Below, piece by piece: positions 1 through 11,512 of a DNA stretch of 64,000 nt. The stretch spans positions 43,388,501 through 43,452,500 of the forward strand of contig CM053164.1 of the NCBI GenBank assembly GCA_028571685.1, given 5' to 3'. Position 1 is the stretch's first letter. Each line of letters opens with the position of its first letter. Origin of the DNA: Heterohyrax brucei (lineage: Eukaryota > Chordata > Mammalia > Hyracoidea > Procaviidae). The translations under genes and the position numbers were made by a program. Below the pieces are notes generated by a model, which was given only the letters and a program-made list of their open reading frames with translations, was not told the origin of the DNA and searched no databases.

Positions 1-140
1 GTCAGGTGCCGTTAGCCTCCATGTTCCGATAATACCCTGTTTCTTCGGTAACAGAGTGTTTGTAACTCGCTTACTTGCCTGTCTCCCTGCTGGCTGTAAG
101 TTCTCTAAGTGGAAGAATAAGTCATGTGTAGACGTTCGCT

Positions 141-215
141 GTTGTAGCTCTAGCACATAGCCTAGGGCTTGCTACAGAATGGTGCTCGATTCATTGAATG
201 AATGAATGGAAGAAT
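141..215 (+). mobile_element. L2 LINE 3' tail, fragment
   Basis: A decayed form of the L2 tail ('…cctggcacatag…ctcaataaat…') precedes TGAA-type tandem repeats, which are the usual 3' end of L2. Confidence 0.4.
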
Positions 216-334
216 GTGAGGTTTTTGGTTTATACTCCAGTGCTCACTATTAGTACATTTCACAGCCTCACACTCAAATGAAAAACCCAAAACACCTCAG
301 CTGTACAAAAAAACTCAGGATATGGGGAGACATA

Positions 335-366
335 CAAGGTCTGACAATTAAGCCCATGAACTTAAT
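335..366 (+). mobile_element. mariner-type terminal inverted repeat, single end
   Basis: AAGGTCTGACAATTAAG, preceded by TAC, matches the ends of the two mariner derivatives at 9522 and 21013. No partner inverted end was seen downstream and the following sequence is unlike those copies, so only the end is called. Confidence 0.5.
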
Positions 367-1636
367 TGTTTTAAGTGATAAGTCAGCCTTAACGAGTTAC
401 AGATTTTACCTGCCAGCAGTTGCGTCCACAAGCAAATGCACTGCCTTGTGAAGTGTCAGAACAAACAGTTTGGGGTTTTGGGGGCTCTTCAAGAGGAGGA
501 CCAAACAGATGGAGACCTGTGTGGAATGGGAACCAGCCCAGCCAACAAGAGGCCTGTATCCAGAGAGAGACAACTGAAGCCTGCTGGTGCTGATTTCCGT
601 GGGGCCCGTTCCAAGGGGTGGCGATGTCAGGAAAGTTTCTGAGGATATGTGAGGAATGTTGGAAACAGGGTCAAGTCCTGTGAGTGAAGAATTCAGCACC
701 CATGTCAAGTGACCTGAAGTTCAGAGCTCGTAGGTGATTGCCGTAAGCACCAATCATGCACTTGGCCTGATAAGCTAAAGGTTGCATTGAATGATGCTCT
801 GTGGAGAGTTCAAGGGCTAAGTCTGTATGGAATACTAGATGCTGATACTGTGTTGCAGAGTAGAGCTGTGCTCCACAGGATTTGCCTGGCTATGACCTTT
901 TGGAAGCAGACTGCCAGGCCTTTCTTCTGTGGCTCCTCTGGGTGGGTTCCACAGGCCAGCCTTTCAGTTAGTAGCCAACTGCATATCTGCTTGTTCTATC
1001 CAGGGACTCCTGCTAGACAGAAAGAAGCCCCTGAGATGTCCCACAGAGCTCCTGCTGGTCCAGGGCCTGGATGAGTGTGAACTTAGTAATGCTCCTCACG
1101 GAAGGGCAGAGCCGGGGCAGCGAGGACCTAACAGGAAAGCACTAAGGCAAAGCAAAGTTTGAATGGCTGACATCTGTAAGAATGCCAGTGTTAAAAATGT
1201 TAGAATTTAGTGAATCTGGATAAAGAGTATATGGGAGTTCCTTGTACTATTTTTACAACTTTTCTGAAAGCTTGACATTTTCTCAAAATAAAAAACTTTT
1301 CTAAAGTGCCGCTAAAAAATTTAACTGTGCATGAGTTGCTCAAAGCCTAGAAACCTGTTAACATATAATTAAGCACTCATTTAGAAGGAGGAATGTTACC
1401 ACAGTTTTTAGATGTTATTCATTTGGGGAAAAAAAAAAACTGGTAAAATGAAGAACAACTGTCTGTTTTTGGTAGGATTGGAAGTGAGAGGAAGGTACAG
1501 AAAGAATAGTAAGTATATCTAGGCTTTGAGGTGAGCATGGAAGTTGAAGCACATCATTTCAGAATCCTTTCTGTGTCACAGAGCCATCCCCCTTGACTTT
1601 TCTTCATACTGTTTCTTTGAATCCATGGTCAGTTTG

Positions 1637-1790
1637 GGGCCCTGGTGATGCAGTGTTTAAGAGCTTGGTTGCTAGCCAAAAGGTGAGCAGTTCAAACCTA
1701 CCAGTTGCTCCTTGGAGACCCTGGGGGTGGTTTACTGTGTTCTGTAGGGTTACTGTGAGTTGGAATCAATTGAGAGCAATGGGTTTTAAT
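1637..1790 (+). mobile_element. AfroSINE
   Basis: The sense element opens GGCCCTGGTGATGCAGTG (A-box region). It has a B-box-like AGTTCAAACC, the short internal form (TCCTTGGAGACC), and the 3' end TGAGTTGGAATCAATTGAG…GGGTTTTA. Confidence 0.9.
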
Positions 1791-2611
1791 GAGTGGTCTG
1801 TCATTTTTCAATAATTTTAAAACATTCCATTTTGTCAGTATTCCCTGCCTTATCAGCCATCCTTCTATTATTAGCTATTTAAATGTCTTTCATTCTCTCC
1901 CTTCCTCTCCATTCTTTCTTCCTCCCTTAATCACTCTCTTGTTCTTTCTTCCTGTTTCCAGTACTGCTGTATGAACATCTTGTACTAGCTCCTGTTATTT
2001 TTCTTTTAAATTATTATCTTGGACTATATTCCCCAAGGTAGAAATATTAGTTTAAACAGTAAGGAAGGATAATATGTTACATATTTCCAGGTTGCATTCG
2101 GTAAGATTAGACCAATTTACAGTCTTCTCAACAATGTGAAAATGTATCTCCTGTTTTCTCTGGTCACAATGGTTAATCAAGACCTTGTTTTCTCTGAGAT
2201 GGGTCAGGCCAAGAACCTGCCTTGGAAACTGAACAACCCATTAGGGTAAAATGGTCATTCTAAAAAGGCCACAGAAACCCGTAATGGGACAGTATTGAAG
2301 CTGGCAGATAAAAAGACCCTGCTACAATAATTGATACTTCATTTCAGGACTCTGGTCCCTAAGACCATGGGCAAGAGCAAAATGTGGCCACTGTTATAGG
2401 ATAACTAGGATGCCTAGCAGTAAAGGATTTAGCTACAGAGGAGTAAAACTCAGATTCACTCACCGGAAGTGCCATAGAAAGTAAGTCCTGGAGCACAGAG
2501 AACCAGGCAACAGTCACAAAACATAACTGGTGTAAAATCTGGGAATAGCCGGGGAGACCGCTGGGATGTGGGGCCAGAAAGCACGTCTTTGTATATTCTA
2601 AACCAGCGAAC
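1791..2611. other. intron, nothing recognised
   Basis: T-rich, then mixed sequence. No gene, RNA or repeat family could be named. The minus-strand frame at 2359-2646 runs into the adjacent SINE and is not a gene. Confidence 0.5.
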
Positions 2612-2793
2612 AAACCTCTTGTGCCATAGAGTTGATTCTGACTCAAAGCAGCCCTATCCAGGACAGAATAGAACTGCCGCCATTGGGTTTGAAAGGCCGT
2701 AGATTTCTACAGGAGCAGACTTCTTCTGTGGAACAGCTCGTAAGCGTCTCAGTTAGCAGCCAAGAGCTTAACCACTGTACCACCAGGGCTCTG
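2612..2793 (-). mobile_element. AfroSINE, long form
   Basis: Antisense copy: GAGTTGATTCTGACTC at the left and CCACTGTACCACCAGGGCTC at the right. It keeps the extra internal segment (ggagcagacttcttctgtgg) that is absent from the short subfamily. Confidence 0.9.
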
Positions 2794-2811
2794 TGCTGTG
2801 CATAACAACAA

Positions 2812-2813
<2 letters not shown>

Positions 2814-2843
<30 letters not shown>

Positions 2844-2885
2844 AACAACACTGCTGTTGAGTCAACTCTGACTCATAGCAACCCT
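2814..2885 (-). mobile_element. A-rich tract plus AfroSINE 3' fragment
   Basis: Long A runs are followed by an antisense AfroSINE 3' end (GTTGAGTCAACTCTGACTCA…). It breaks off where the next, sense AfroSINE begins, giving a tail-to-head pair. Confidence 0.75.
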
Positions 2886-3022
2886 AGAACCCTGGTGGTA
2901 CAATGGTTAAAGTGCTCAGCTGCTAGCCAAAAGGTTAGTGGTTTGAACTTACCAGCTGCGTCAGCCTTGAAAACCCTTTGGGGCAGTTCTGTTCTCTCCT
3001 ATATATAAGGTCACAGTGAGCT
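2886..3022 (+). mobile_element. AfroSINE
   Basis: Starts AACCCTGGTGGTACAATGG and contains GCTAGCCAAAAGGTTAGTGG and TTGGGGCAGTTCTGTTC. The 3' end is eroded after the TATATATAAGG segment. Confidence 0.85.
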
Positions 3023-3025
3023 TAT

Positions 3026-3929
3026 TGGAGAAGCTGCAGATAGTCACCATTTGTCAGTCACATTGATGACATTTAGCTCTTCTATGCTCTGTGCTTTTGA
3101 TATCTGATATGGTATTTAAAATATTTGTTATTTAATATATTTGGGAGGGGTTAGAATTTTATTTTTATATATTTGAAAATATTTTGTGTCTGATAATATT
3201 TTACTTTGGGGGGCAATTATAAAGTTATCTTCGTACCACAGTCAGAGTAAACATGTCATTCTGTTTTCTTCTTCATATACTTTAATTCTGCAGTATCTGT
3301 GTGTGCTGTGGCGTCTCGTTTCTCACTAGGTGCCTTGTATTGCTGGTTGTTCTGTAGTTGGTCCTTTGCAATTTTTCCGTCTGTGATAGGAGTGCTTCTG
3401 ACTTCTCATGTATTGAGTCTTTATATTTGTTTCTGAATTGTGTCATGAGTTACTGTGTTTCAACTAATATTGTTATAAAATAATTTTTATAGCATTTTAA
3501 AATTTGATAGTTTAAAACCACTGTCATAACTTAAAGGTTTTTCCTTTGGTATTTTTGGTTACTTGTCCAACACATGTGTTTCAGAACAAATATCAAGTTC
3601 TGTAAAATCAGTATTTTATTAAATCTACATATAATTTAGGGGAATGTTGTCATCTTTACTATATTTAGTTTTCCCAGCATGAAGCAAATTATATTTCTCC
3701 ATTTACCCATCATTCTTTAGTTCTGCCATCAGACTTTATGTCATCTTTGAATAAGCCTCTAATTTTCTAATTTAAATTAATACCCACTTTTTGGGTGTTT
3801 TGTCAGTGTTATTAGGGTGGTCTCTCTTGCTATGTCTTTGGGTTGTGGGGCGTTGTACACAGGACAGCAGTAGTTCCAAATGAGTTTTCACCCTACCACT
3901 TTGCTGGAGTCATTTGTTAACACTGAAAT
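3026..3929. other. A/T-rich intron, possible decayed L1
   Basis: T-rich sequence of the kind left by antisense old L1 (for example around 3660-3830), but too diverged to assign firmly. No coding potential. Confidence 0.35.
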
Positions 3930-4092
3930 GAAGAACCAGACCTGTGGCCACCAAGTTCATTCCAACTCAGTGGCCCTATCAGACAGGGTAGAACCACCCA
4001 GTAGGGGTTCCAAGGATTGGCTGGTGGATAGGAACTGCTGGGCTTTCGGTTAACAATTGTAGCTCTTAACCACTGCACCACCAGGCTTTCTT
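3930..4092 (-). mobile_element. AfroSINE
   Basis: Antisense copy with CATTCCAACTCAGTGGCCC, GACAGGGTAGAACCACCC and the end CACTGCACCACCAGGCTTTC. Confidence 0.85.
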
Positions 4093-4689
4093 GTTAACAC
4101 TAGTCATTTGAAATTGACTTCATTGCCTTATCATACAGATAGAATTTGATGTTATTGAATTATGTCACATAAAACATACTTTTTCTTTCCTTCTTGTGTT
4201 TATAGTTTTTATTTCTTTTTCCTCTCTAATGCCTAATTGCTCTTTCAGTGATGTAACTAACCTTGCTTCCCTAAGAACTAGGAAATCGAGAATTAGATTA
4301 CCTTATGAACGGTGCAACCAGCACATAAATGGATAAAAGTATAAACATGTGATAATGTCTTTGAGAGAGAAAATGGTTTCCACGTGAGAAATAGTAGATC
4401 TGTAACTTGGTTGAGTGTGTTGGCACCTGAAGAAAGACTGTATCAAACCAAAGTGAGGGAAAGAATAGCAGAAGAATGTCAGAGTCCAAAATTGGTAATA
4501 ACCATTCCAGCTTTGTTCAAAATAAGGGATACTTTGCCAGGAAGCTTTGACTAATGTGAACTGGAGATGGATGTAGAAGGATGTAGCCCATAGACTACAC
4601 ATGCTTGGTATTCCCACTGGTTCCACTGACCAAGTTATCTCTGGGTGAGAGTTTTAAAAAGTAAAGAGGCCACCTTGATGACAAAAGTG
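4093..4689. other. intron, nothing recognised
   Basis: No repeat family or gene was named. Minus-strand frames at 4298-4626 overlap in two registers and lack domain-like features. Confidence 0.45.
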
Positions 4690-5135
4690 CCTCTGAAAGA
4701 AATGGTCCCCTCAGTAGCTTCATATGCATATGACAGATAATGAGAAAGGAAGGCAAAAGGAAATTGATAATTTTGAACTGTGGTGTTGGCAAAAGAATAT
4801 ACAATACACTGTGGACTGCCAGAAGACTGAAACAGTTTTATAAGAACTACAGCCAGAATGTTTCTTAGAAGATAGGATGGTGAGATTTTTGACTCACTCA
4901 CATGGTGAAGTTCATCAGGGAAAAGCAGTTGCTAGAAAAGGACGTCATGTGTGGTAAAGAAGAGTATCAGTGAAAAAGAGTGAAACCCTCCATGAGGTGG
5001 GTTCACACAACAGCCACAACAGTGAACTAAAACACATCAGGGACCACAAGGATGGTGCAGGATGGTAGCATTTTGCTCTGTTGCACATAAGGTTGCCATA
5101 GTTCCCACCTGCTTGACATCAGTCAACAGCAGCAG
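4690..5135 (+). mobile_element. RTE-clade LINE, 3' end fragment
   Basis: Sense copy of the RTE 3' portion: CTTCATATGCATATGACAG, then TTTGAACTGTGGTGTTGGC, ACAGCCAGAATG, and the terminal 'gatggtgcaggatgg…ctctgttgcacataaggttgcc'. It is related to the better preserved copy at 30460-30985. It is diverged, 5'-truncated and stop-ridden. Confidence 0.85.
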
Positions 5136-5599
5136 GGTGAGAGTGGCCTATCTGGCCCTGTGGTACGCCACTCCCTTGTTCCCACCCCTTGCTTGCCCAG
5201 CGGTGCTCACAGACATTCCTATGGAACAGAATACGCAGGTTTTGAGGACATAGAGTGTTCCATTCCTCAAGAGGGTGATAGATCATTACACGTAAATAGA
5301 CTGATGATGGGAAAAGAATGTGCTAACTAGATGAATCTTGAGTGCTTCAGCACCTAGTGAGCTGAAGAGTTAGCATTCTGGTTGTAGAAGGTCACCCACC
5401 TTCAGGTACCCTCAGGTGATGGCTCTGTTGTTGGTGTGCAGAGTCAAGTTTCTGAACCTAGATGGCTCAAGCCAAACTCTGAAGTTCACCAAGTACTACC
5501 CATAACAGGAACACCACACCACTCCCTGAGTCCTCCTTGGAAACAGCTTAACAACCTGACAATATGTTTGTAGTGCTAAAGGACTCAGAGTGGTTCTTT
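5136..5599. other. intron, nothing recognised
   Basis: No gene or nameable repeat was seen. Confidence 0.4.
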
Positions 5600-6480
5600 T
5601 AGTTCTCTGTGAGTGCTTATTGTGATAATGATATGATTCTTACATTTTCTCTCTTCGTGTGATGAATTATATTGTTTTCCACCATGTGCTCTAAGAATAG
5701 TGGAAAATTGTATTAATGTGGTCTTATAATTTTTATTTGGTCATTAAATCCATACTCATAAGGAACCATTGTGCATATCTTGTGCTTTGGGAATATAAAT
5801 CTTGCCTTATGAAGCAGATTGAAGAGCACTACCTTCTTATCTATTTTGGGAAAGCTTAGAAACATTCTCCAACAAATTAATTGAGTATAGGTATCCTTTA
5901 AAACAACAATTCTGAATAATTTTTCTCTTTGTTGTTGTTGTCTCTTCAAGTGTGCTGTTTTCTGATACCTATTTTTTTGTTCTCTTATCATTTTTAAGAT
6001 ATACTTTTATCCATTTTCATCAGTTATTAAATTTATTAACATGTAAACAAGATTTATAATGTCCTTATTTAGAAAAAGAAGGTTTTTGTAGCCTAACTCT
6101 AGTCTTGATTTAATAATATAAATTATCTCTCTTTTGGATTGATTACTTCTGTCTGACTTGCTTGTTTGTTATGGTCTTTCTGCTTTTATTACATTTTTTC
6201 TCCCTTTCTAATTTTACCTTCTTACTGATTCTTTGTTCTCAGTTCTTTTAGGTAGATTCATAATTGTTTTCATTCCCCACTCCTTAGTAATATAGACACT
6301 TTGAACAAATGTTTTCTTTCCTAGGCCTGGTTTTTATGACTGGCTGTCTGGTTTTTAAAAGCTTTGTAATTGAAACCTTGTTTGTCATGGTTATATGTTC
6401 ATGTCTATCCCTGTAGTTACAGGCAAATCCTTTGAGTCTGCTTTCTGATCTCCAAATTCTATAAACTATTTCATTACATG
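5600..6480 (-). mobile_element. probable old L1 (ORF2-derived), heavily decayed
   Basis: A T-rich antisense stretch resembles old L1 ORF2 (for example 'tctaattttaccttcttactgattc' followed by 'gttctcagttcttttaggtag'). The match is diffuse and the boundaries are guesses. Confidence 0.35.
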
Positions 6481-7085
6481 TAATTTTTGAATAATAGTAA
6501 CAAGAAATAGAAACAAGAAGACCCTGGAAAGGAGACCATGACTTAGGAGAAAGAGCTCATTGAGGCTGTGTGCTAGCCAGGAGATGACAGCTAGGAAGTC
6601 AGTTATCAAATGAAGAGGCAGGAGAGGGCTGTTGGTCCCTAAGACTTAAACAGTAAATTCAAGGACGAGGGGACAAGCTACACTGCCCCAGCTGGGCAGA
6701 CCTGGACAGGTGTGGAGTGGATCCTGAGGCAGCAGCAGATCTGGTTCCATTCACTCATGGTCCAAAGGGGTCAAACAAGAAACGGATTTTGTACAAACAG
6801 GCCAATACCTCCCAGCAGAGCTCACGCACTGAAGGCAACAGACAGGTAAGTATCATTTCCGGAGAAATGGGCCAGGCTCAGTGTCCACAGATAGCAGGGA
6901 AAAATGGCTCAGATTTTCTGACTTGACCTGGAGTAGCAGAGGTAATACTGGTAACTGTAGTGGTGGCTACCCTCTGTACGTTTGCTGTGGATGCAGACCG
7001 CTTTCCAGCTGTCCACATTTTATAGCTGTGGAAATGGAAGCTTTTGAAGATTTTAAATAACTGATCTAACTGGGTTGACATGTAA
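6481..7085. other. intron, nothing recognised
   Basis: Less A/T-rich sequence without a nameable repeat. Two short opposing frames (6717-6926 and 6878-7081) show no domain. Confidence 0.4.
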
Positions 7086-7283
7086 CTAGAAACCTATTGC
7101 CACTGAGTTGAATCTGACTTATAGTGACCCTTTAGGACAGAATAGAACTGCCTCATATGGTTTTCAAGGCTATATTATTTACAGAAGCAGCCACATCTTT
7201 TTCCCATGTTGTGGCTGGTGTTTGTGAACCCCTGACTTTTCGATTTGCAGCCAAGCACTTAACCACTGCGCCACCAGGACTGC
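7086..7283 (-). mobile_element. AfroSINE, long form
   Basis: Antisense copy: CACTGAGTTGAATCTGAC through CACTGCGCCACCAGGAC. It retains the 'acagaagcagccacatctttttccc' insert of the long form. Confidence 0.92.
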
Positions 7284-8520
7284 TATAGGTTGACACAGCA
7301 AGTGACTAGTGGAACCATGATTGTCACTACTCTGTGTGACTCCAAAGCTTGTGATCTTTCTACTGTACCATATTGCCTGGGATTTAACATCCATGGTTCC
7401 GTGCTCATGCCTTCATACAGCAGACACACACACACAGGTCAGACACTTGACACTACAGGCTTGCAGCTGCTGAACCTAATGCATATGTTATTTTTTTGTC
7501 AGGTCTGTCTTTTCATACTTAGTGTGTGTTAACAAGAGCTGGCAAGTAACTGTAACCGAGTGCTCCTCTGTCTAGTACTCTACACCTGTTCTAGAAGTGA
7601 AATTCTGTAAGTTTACAGAGTGGATCACAGCTGTGACAGAATTTCTCTCAGCAAACTATGAATCAGTAGGTTATACACTCCTTTTTCTGCTTCAGAAGCT
7701 CGTAGGTCTCCTGCAGGGATGGATTACCCCGCAGGCAGGATTTGCACGGACTTGTGTTTATTAATCTGTAGTGCAAGATCTGACCGCTGGTGAAATCGTG
7801 CACTACAAATCAGTAAATAAACACAAGTAAGCCCATGTGTCTCTTATTAGGCTTTCAGTCCCCAGTACCCTAGGAGCTCCAGGAAGTGTGAGTTACCGTC
7901 AGTGCAGGCAGGTCATCCAGGTCTGGGGAGGAATATTTGTTCATGTTTATTCTTCTGTAATCCTGTTAGAATTTTTATTATTTGTGTATAGTTTATAATA
8001 TTTATAATGTGCCAGCACAGCACTTTATGTATATAGTGTATAAGTAAATAAATACGAACATGTTGAAATGGAGCTCAAAACTCTTTTCACTGATGGAGTG
8101 TGATTTGAAATGTCAGTGCCCCAGGCGGCAAACCCCAAACCTTGTTGTGCAGTTTCATCCCCTGGTGACTTAATACACAGCTGAGATTCCCTTGGCCCAC
8201 CTACTCAGCGTCCAGAAGTGTGATCCCAGAATATATGTTTTTTAACCAAGCTTGAAGACCGCAACTGTGGCTCCAAAGACGTGCTGTGCATGGCATGTAG
8301 GGAGAGCCTGACTTCTGGTGGCCTCATGGACAATGAAAGAAATGACCCTGTCCTATGCTCAGGATCAATCCCATGGCTCCTAAAGCCTACCTCACTACTT
8401 TTAATGCCTGAAAAATGTTGATGTCAGTTGTGGCAGATAAGCCGCTGGAAACAAGACAGCAGCTCCTGTAGTGCACTGAGGACTGTGTGTTGTTTGCTGT
8501 TCCCCAGCCGGCAGGGGAGC
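7284..8520. other. intron with a strong hairpin
   Basis: No gene was found. The stretch holds the inverted repeat at 7750-7828 (listed separately); the rest is unclassified. Confidence 0.5.
7750..7828. repeat. imperfect inverted repeat / stem-loop
   Basis: The arms pair as a 13-bp outer stem (ACTTGTGTTTATT with AATAAACACAAGT) and a 9-bp inner stem (TGTAGTGCA with TGCACTACA). They are separated by a small asymmetric internal loop and closed by a loop of about 23 nt. This could be a MITE terminal palindrome or a pre-miRNA-like fold. The sequence alone does not decide. Confidence 0.8.
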
Positions 8521-8539
8521 CCTACCAGGACTGTCATCA

Positions 8540-8620
8540 GCATCTTTGACCACTTTTTGCAGTAGTGCCTGACATGTAGAAATGCTCAGTAAATACATGT
8601 TAAATGAATCAGTAATGAAT
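8540..8620 (+). mobile_element. L2/MIR-type 3' tail, fragment
   Basis: 'agtgcctgacatgtagaaatgctcagtaaatacatgttaaatgaatcag' is a decayed copy of the common mammalian L2-type tail. Confidence 0.5.
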
Positions 8621-9519
8621 CCTTTTTCCTCTGCTTGGTTAACACATCACCCCCTCCTCAAAAAAACCCCAAATAATTGGCTTTAACTGTGCTGTTAATT
8701 TGAATAAATTAAGTCTTTGGTTATTGTATTGTGCTGATTGTAATTTTTAATATCTAAAAATTACTAATTCTCATATTTTTAATACCATTAAGGAAAGTAG
8801 TAGAAGTTAGAAGATGGTTTAGAAATCTTTTATTTCAGTTCTTTAAGGAAAGGGCTAAACTACATCTTGGTCTTTTTCCAGATCCAAGAGGAAATGGACT
8901 GTAGCAGTTGTGCCTTTGTGGAGCAGATGTTTTGGTTGGAAAGGCTATCAGTCATCTGAGTCATAATAAGTCCTCAGTTCCAGTAAATTCCCAGTTTTCA
9001 GTTACAGTAGGTAGGATGCAGGAAAACAATATCTTCCATTTCAGGGTCTTTGAACTTGTTTCATGTATTACCAGTGTTTTCTGTGCATTACAGTATATGA
9101 AAGCATGAAATACTAGGGGTGGTTAGAGTAATTCCAGAAATAGGGACACCCAGTTTGTATTTTTGAGAGGGACTATTGGAGGTAAACCAAAGTCACTGTC
9201 CTGCTCTGACATAGTACTAACAACAAGAAACTGATTTCGTTGAGTTTTCTTGTAAGTTTCTATGTGAAAAATCATTTCTGAGTTACGTAAAATAAATTTC
9301 AATAACATATAAACAGCCTTTAGTTTTTTGTTTCATTTTGTTTTGTGGGGAGAGGTAAATTTGCGAGTAATTATATGATCCCTTATATGATATCCTTCAT
9401 TTTAAAATATTTGTTTTATGGAAAAATTAGTACATATAAGCATCTCAAAATTGTAATGAAGTCCTACATATAGTATTCCAAATGGATAAATCAGTTGTAG
9501 AAGTGATAGTAACATGTCA
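8621..9519. other. intron, nothing recognised
   Basis: No gene or nameable repeat was found. The two short frames at 8908-9108 (+) and 9123-9308 (-) have no recognisable domain. Confidence 0.4.
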
Positions 9520-9521
9520 TA

Positions 9522-9945
9522 TGAGGACTGCCAATTAAATTTGTGAACTCATCCTAGAAAAAATGCTACATACCTCATTACTGAATATCACTAGGGTCGC
9601 TTTTGAAGTACCCTCTGGGAACCTGTTCACTGATGCCCGTACCTGGTTCACCCTTCAGAGCAGTTCTGGATCTCTTCTTCTGGAGTGGCTGTCAGAGCTG
9701 CCGTCATATACCTTTGATATCCTGAATGTCATCAAAATGTTTTTCTTTCAAAATTTACTTTATCTTCAGGTAAAGAAAAAAGTAATTGTGGGCCAGATCA
9801 GGTGAGTAGGGAGGGTATCCTAATACAATTACTTGTTTACTAGCTAAAAACTCTCTCACAGACAACTGTACAAATAAGTTCTTAAACTTGCCCATGCCAC
9901 ACCTTGAGCAATGGCCATTCCAGAATAAGGGTTTAAAATTACAGT
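9522..9945 (-). mobile_element. palindromic mariner derivative, one arm truncated
   Basis: Begins after a TA with TGAGGACTGCCAATTAAATT (terminal inverted repeat). The left part encodes the C-terminal end of a mariner transposase on the minus strand: the frame at 9755-10054 contains Pro-Pro-Tyr-Ser-Pro-Asp-Leu-Ala followed by Phe-Phe-Leu, the region of the last catalytic Asp. After 'gacaactgtacaaataag…ggccattccagaataag' the sequence turns into an inverted piece of the same 3' region. That piece is cut off by AfroSINE sequence near 9945. The junction matches the copy at 21013-21545. The element is non-coding now. Confidence 0.85.
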
Positions 9946-10032
9946 CTTGGAAACCCTTTTGAGCACTGCTGCTGTGTCCTGTAGGGAGACAGTGAGTTGA
10001 AAAATACTCCGTAGCCGTGGAGTTGGTTTTAG
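9946..10032 (+). mobile_element. AfroSINE, 3' part only
   Basis: CTTGGAAACCC, a decayed 'cagttctgctgtgtcctgtaggg' block and the tail 'ggagttggttttagg' mark the 3' half of a sense AfroSINE abutting the mariner remnant. Confidence 0.75.
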
Positions 10033-10499
10033 GAGTCAGGTGGAAGCCATTCATGTCAATTAGGTAGCAGTGACCAAGCCTGGCAAGACTCCTTCATTTG
10101 GGAAAACAAAAATATTTGACAGGCAGTTAATCGTACTTTATCATGCAGCTAAGTATAAATATATATCATAAAACTTTAGAGCGTGTATAATAGCTTTCTG
10201 ACATAAAATTCAGCCATCTTCCCTTTTAGTCTTGTCTGGGAAAATAGTGGCTTAGCATGGCCTGATCTGGATTTTTATCATCTAATCTTTTGGGTTTTTT
10301 TGGAACATCTGAAATTTACAATAGAACTCTAAGAATAGTGCCACGCACTTTGGGGGAGAACCATTGGAGAGTAAATTATTGGTGTGATGACCTTTCACCT
10401 CCATGTAATTTTAAGTGTTTATTTCTTTCTAATAAGGAACTCTCCTGCATAAGTGCAATATAGTCATCAAAATCAGGAAATTAACGCTAATACATGGAA
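10033..10499. other. intron, nothing recognised
   Basis: No gene or nameable repeat. Confidence 0.4.
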
Positions 10500-10668
10500 C
10501 AAAACAAATAAAAAGCCCACTGCCACTGAGTCAATGCCGATTCATAGTGACCCTGTGGGACAGAACAGAGCTGCCTTACAGAGTTTCCAAGGAGTACTTG
10601 GTGGATTTGAACTGCCAGCCTTTTGGTTAGCAGTTGTAGCACTTCACCACTACACCACCAGAGTTGTC
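10500..10668 (-). mobile_element. AfroSINE
   Basis: Antisense short form with GAGTCAATGCCGATTCATAG, CAGAACAGAGCTGCC, CAAGGAGTACTTGGTGG and CACTACACCACCAGAG. Confidence 0.93.
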
Positions 10669-10734
10669 TGATTCTAAGATCCCGCTCAGACCTTTCCGGT
10701 TGTCCCACTGATGTTCTTTAGTACGAAAGTGCCG

Positions 10735-11130
10735 TGTTTGGAACCATGTGTTACATTCGTTGTTATAGTCCTTTGATTTGTGACAGTTCCTCAGTTTTGA
10801 TATTCACAGTACCTGTGAAGATTATAGCCCAGTTGTCTTGTAGAATGTCTCTCAGTTTGGGTCTGTCTGATATTCACCTGTTTGGATTCGGTTTATGCGT
10901 CTATGGCTGGAATAATGTAGAAGTGACGCTGCATTCTTTTCATTGTCTTGTCTTAAGTGGCGCACCACGGCCGTCTGACCCGCTACTGCTGACGGGTTCG
11001 CTTGATCGCTGTGGTGGTGTGTCTGCCGGACTTCCCCACTGTGAAGCAGCTCCAGGGGAGGTCTTTTCAACCTGTGTAAATGTCCCATTTTTCATCAAGT
11101 GTTCGGTTTACTGATTTGTAGCAGTATGGA
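10735..11130 (-). mobile_element. old L1 (L1ME-like) 3' UTR fragment
   Basis: Antisense blocks match the old L1 3' UTR: 'cctttgatttgtgacagttcctcag', 'cttgtagaatgtctctcagtttgggt', 'ctgtctgatattcacctg' and 'tctgccggacttccccactgtgaag'. It contains an unusually CpG-rich patch at about 10960-11031. Confidence 0.55.
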
Positions 11131-11512
11131 CTCAGGATTGTGTATTTATTAGATAGATTATAATTAGGTACCATTAGGGTTTATTTTTATGTTCCGTGTT
11201 AACCGTCTAAAAAACATGTTGACACTGATGCCTCCAATTCCAGTTCAACACACTGAATTCATTCTGTTTTTTTCTGTGTGTGCATATGTGTAATCTCCTT
11301 CTTTAAAAGTGCTAACTTTGGCTCTCATTATACTTAATGCATTTTTTTTGATCCATCTCCCTGTATGTAGCCAATCTCCCAGTGCTGCTGCTGCTTTCTC
11401 CCCAGTGTGGGCTCCCTCCTCACCTGACTTGGGCTCTGACCCCTGCATTGGGTTCTCTGTCTCTGCAGGTGCCCTCCTCACTCTGTTATTAATCATTGGA
11501 AACCTCCCTCCC
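11131..11512. other. intron, nothing recognised
   Basis: C/T-rich in its right half. The + frame at 11309-11539 is a low-complexity hydrophobic translation, not a gene. Confidence 0.4.

Larger units (their letters stand above)
1..1636. other. BABAM2 intron, mostly unclassified
   Basis: No gene was found. An L2-tail-like stretch (about 141-215, ending in TGAATGAATGAATG) and a mariner-like end at 335-366 are listed separately. Short open frames at 406-708 and 787-1162 have no recognisable domains and overlap one another in several frames, so they are treated as chance. Confidence 0.6.
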
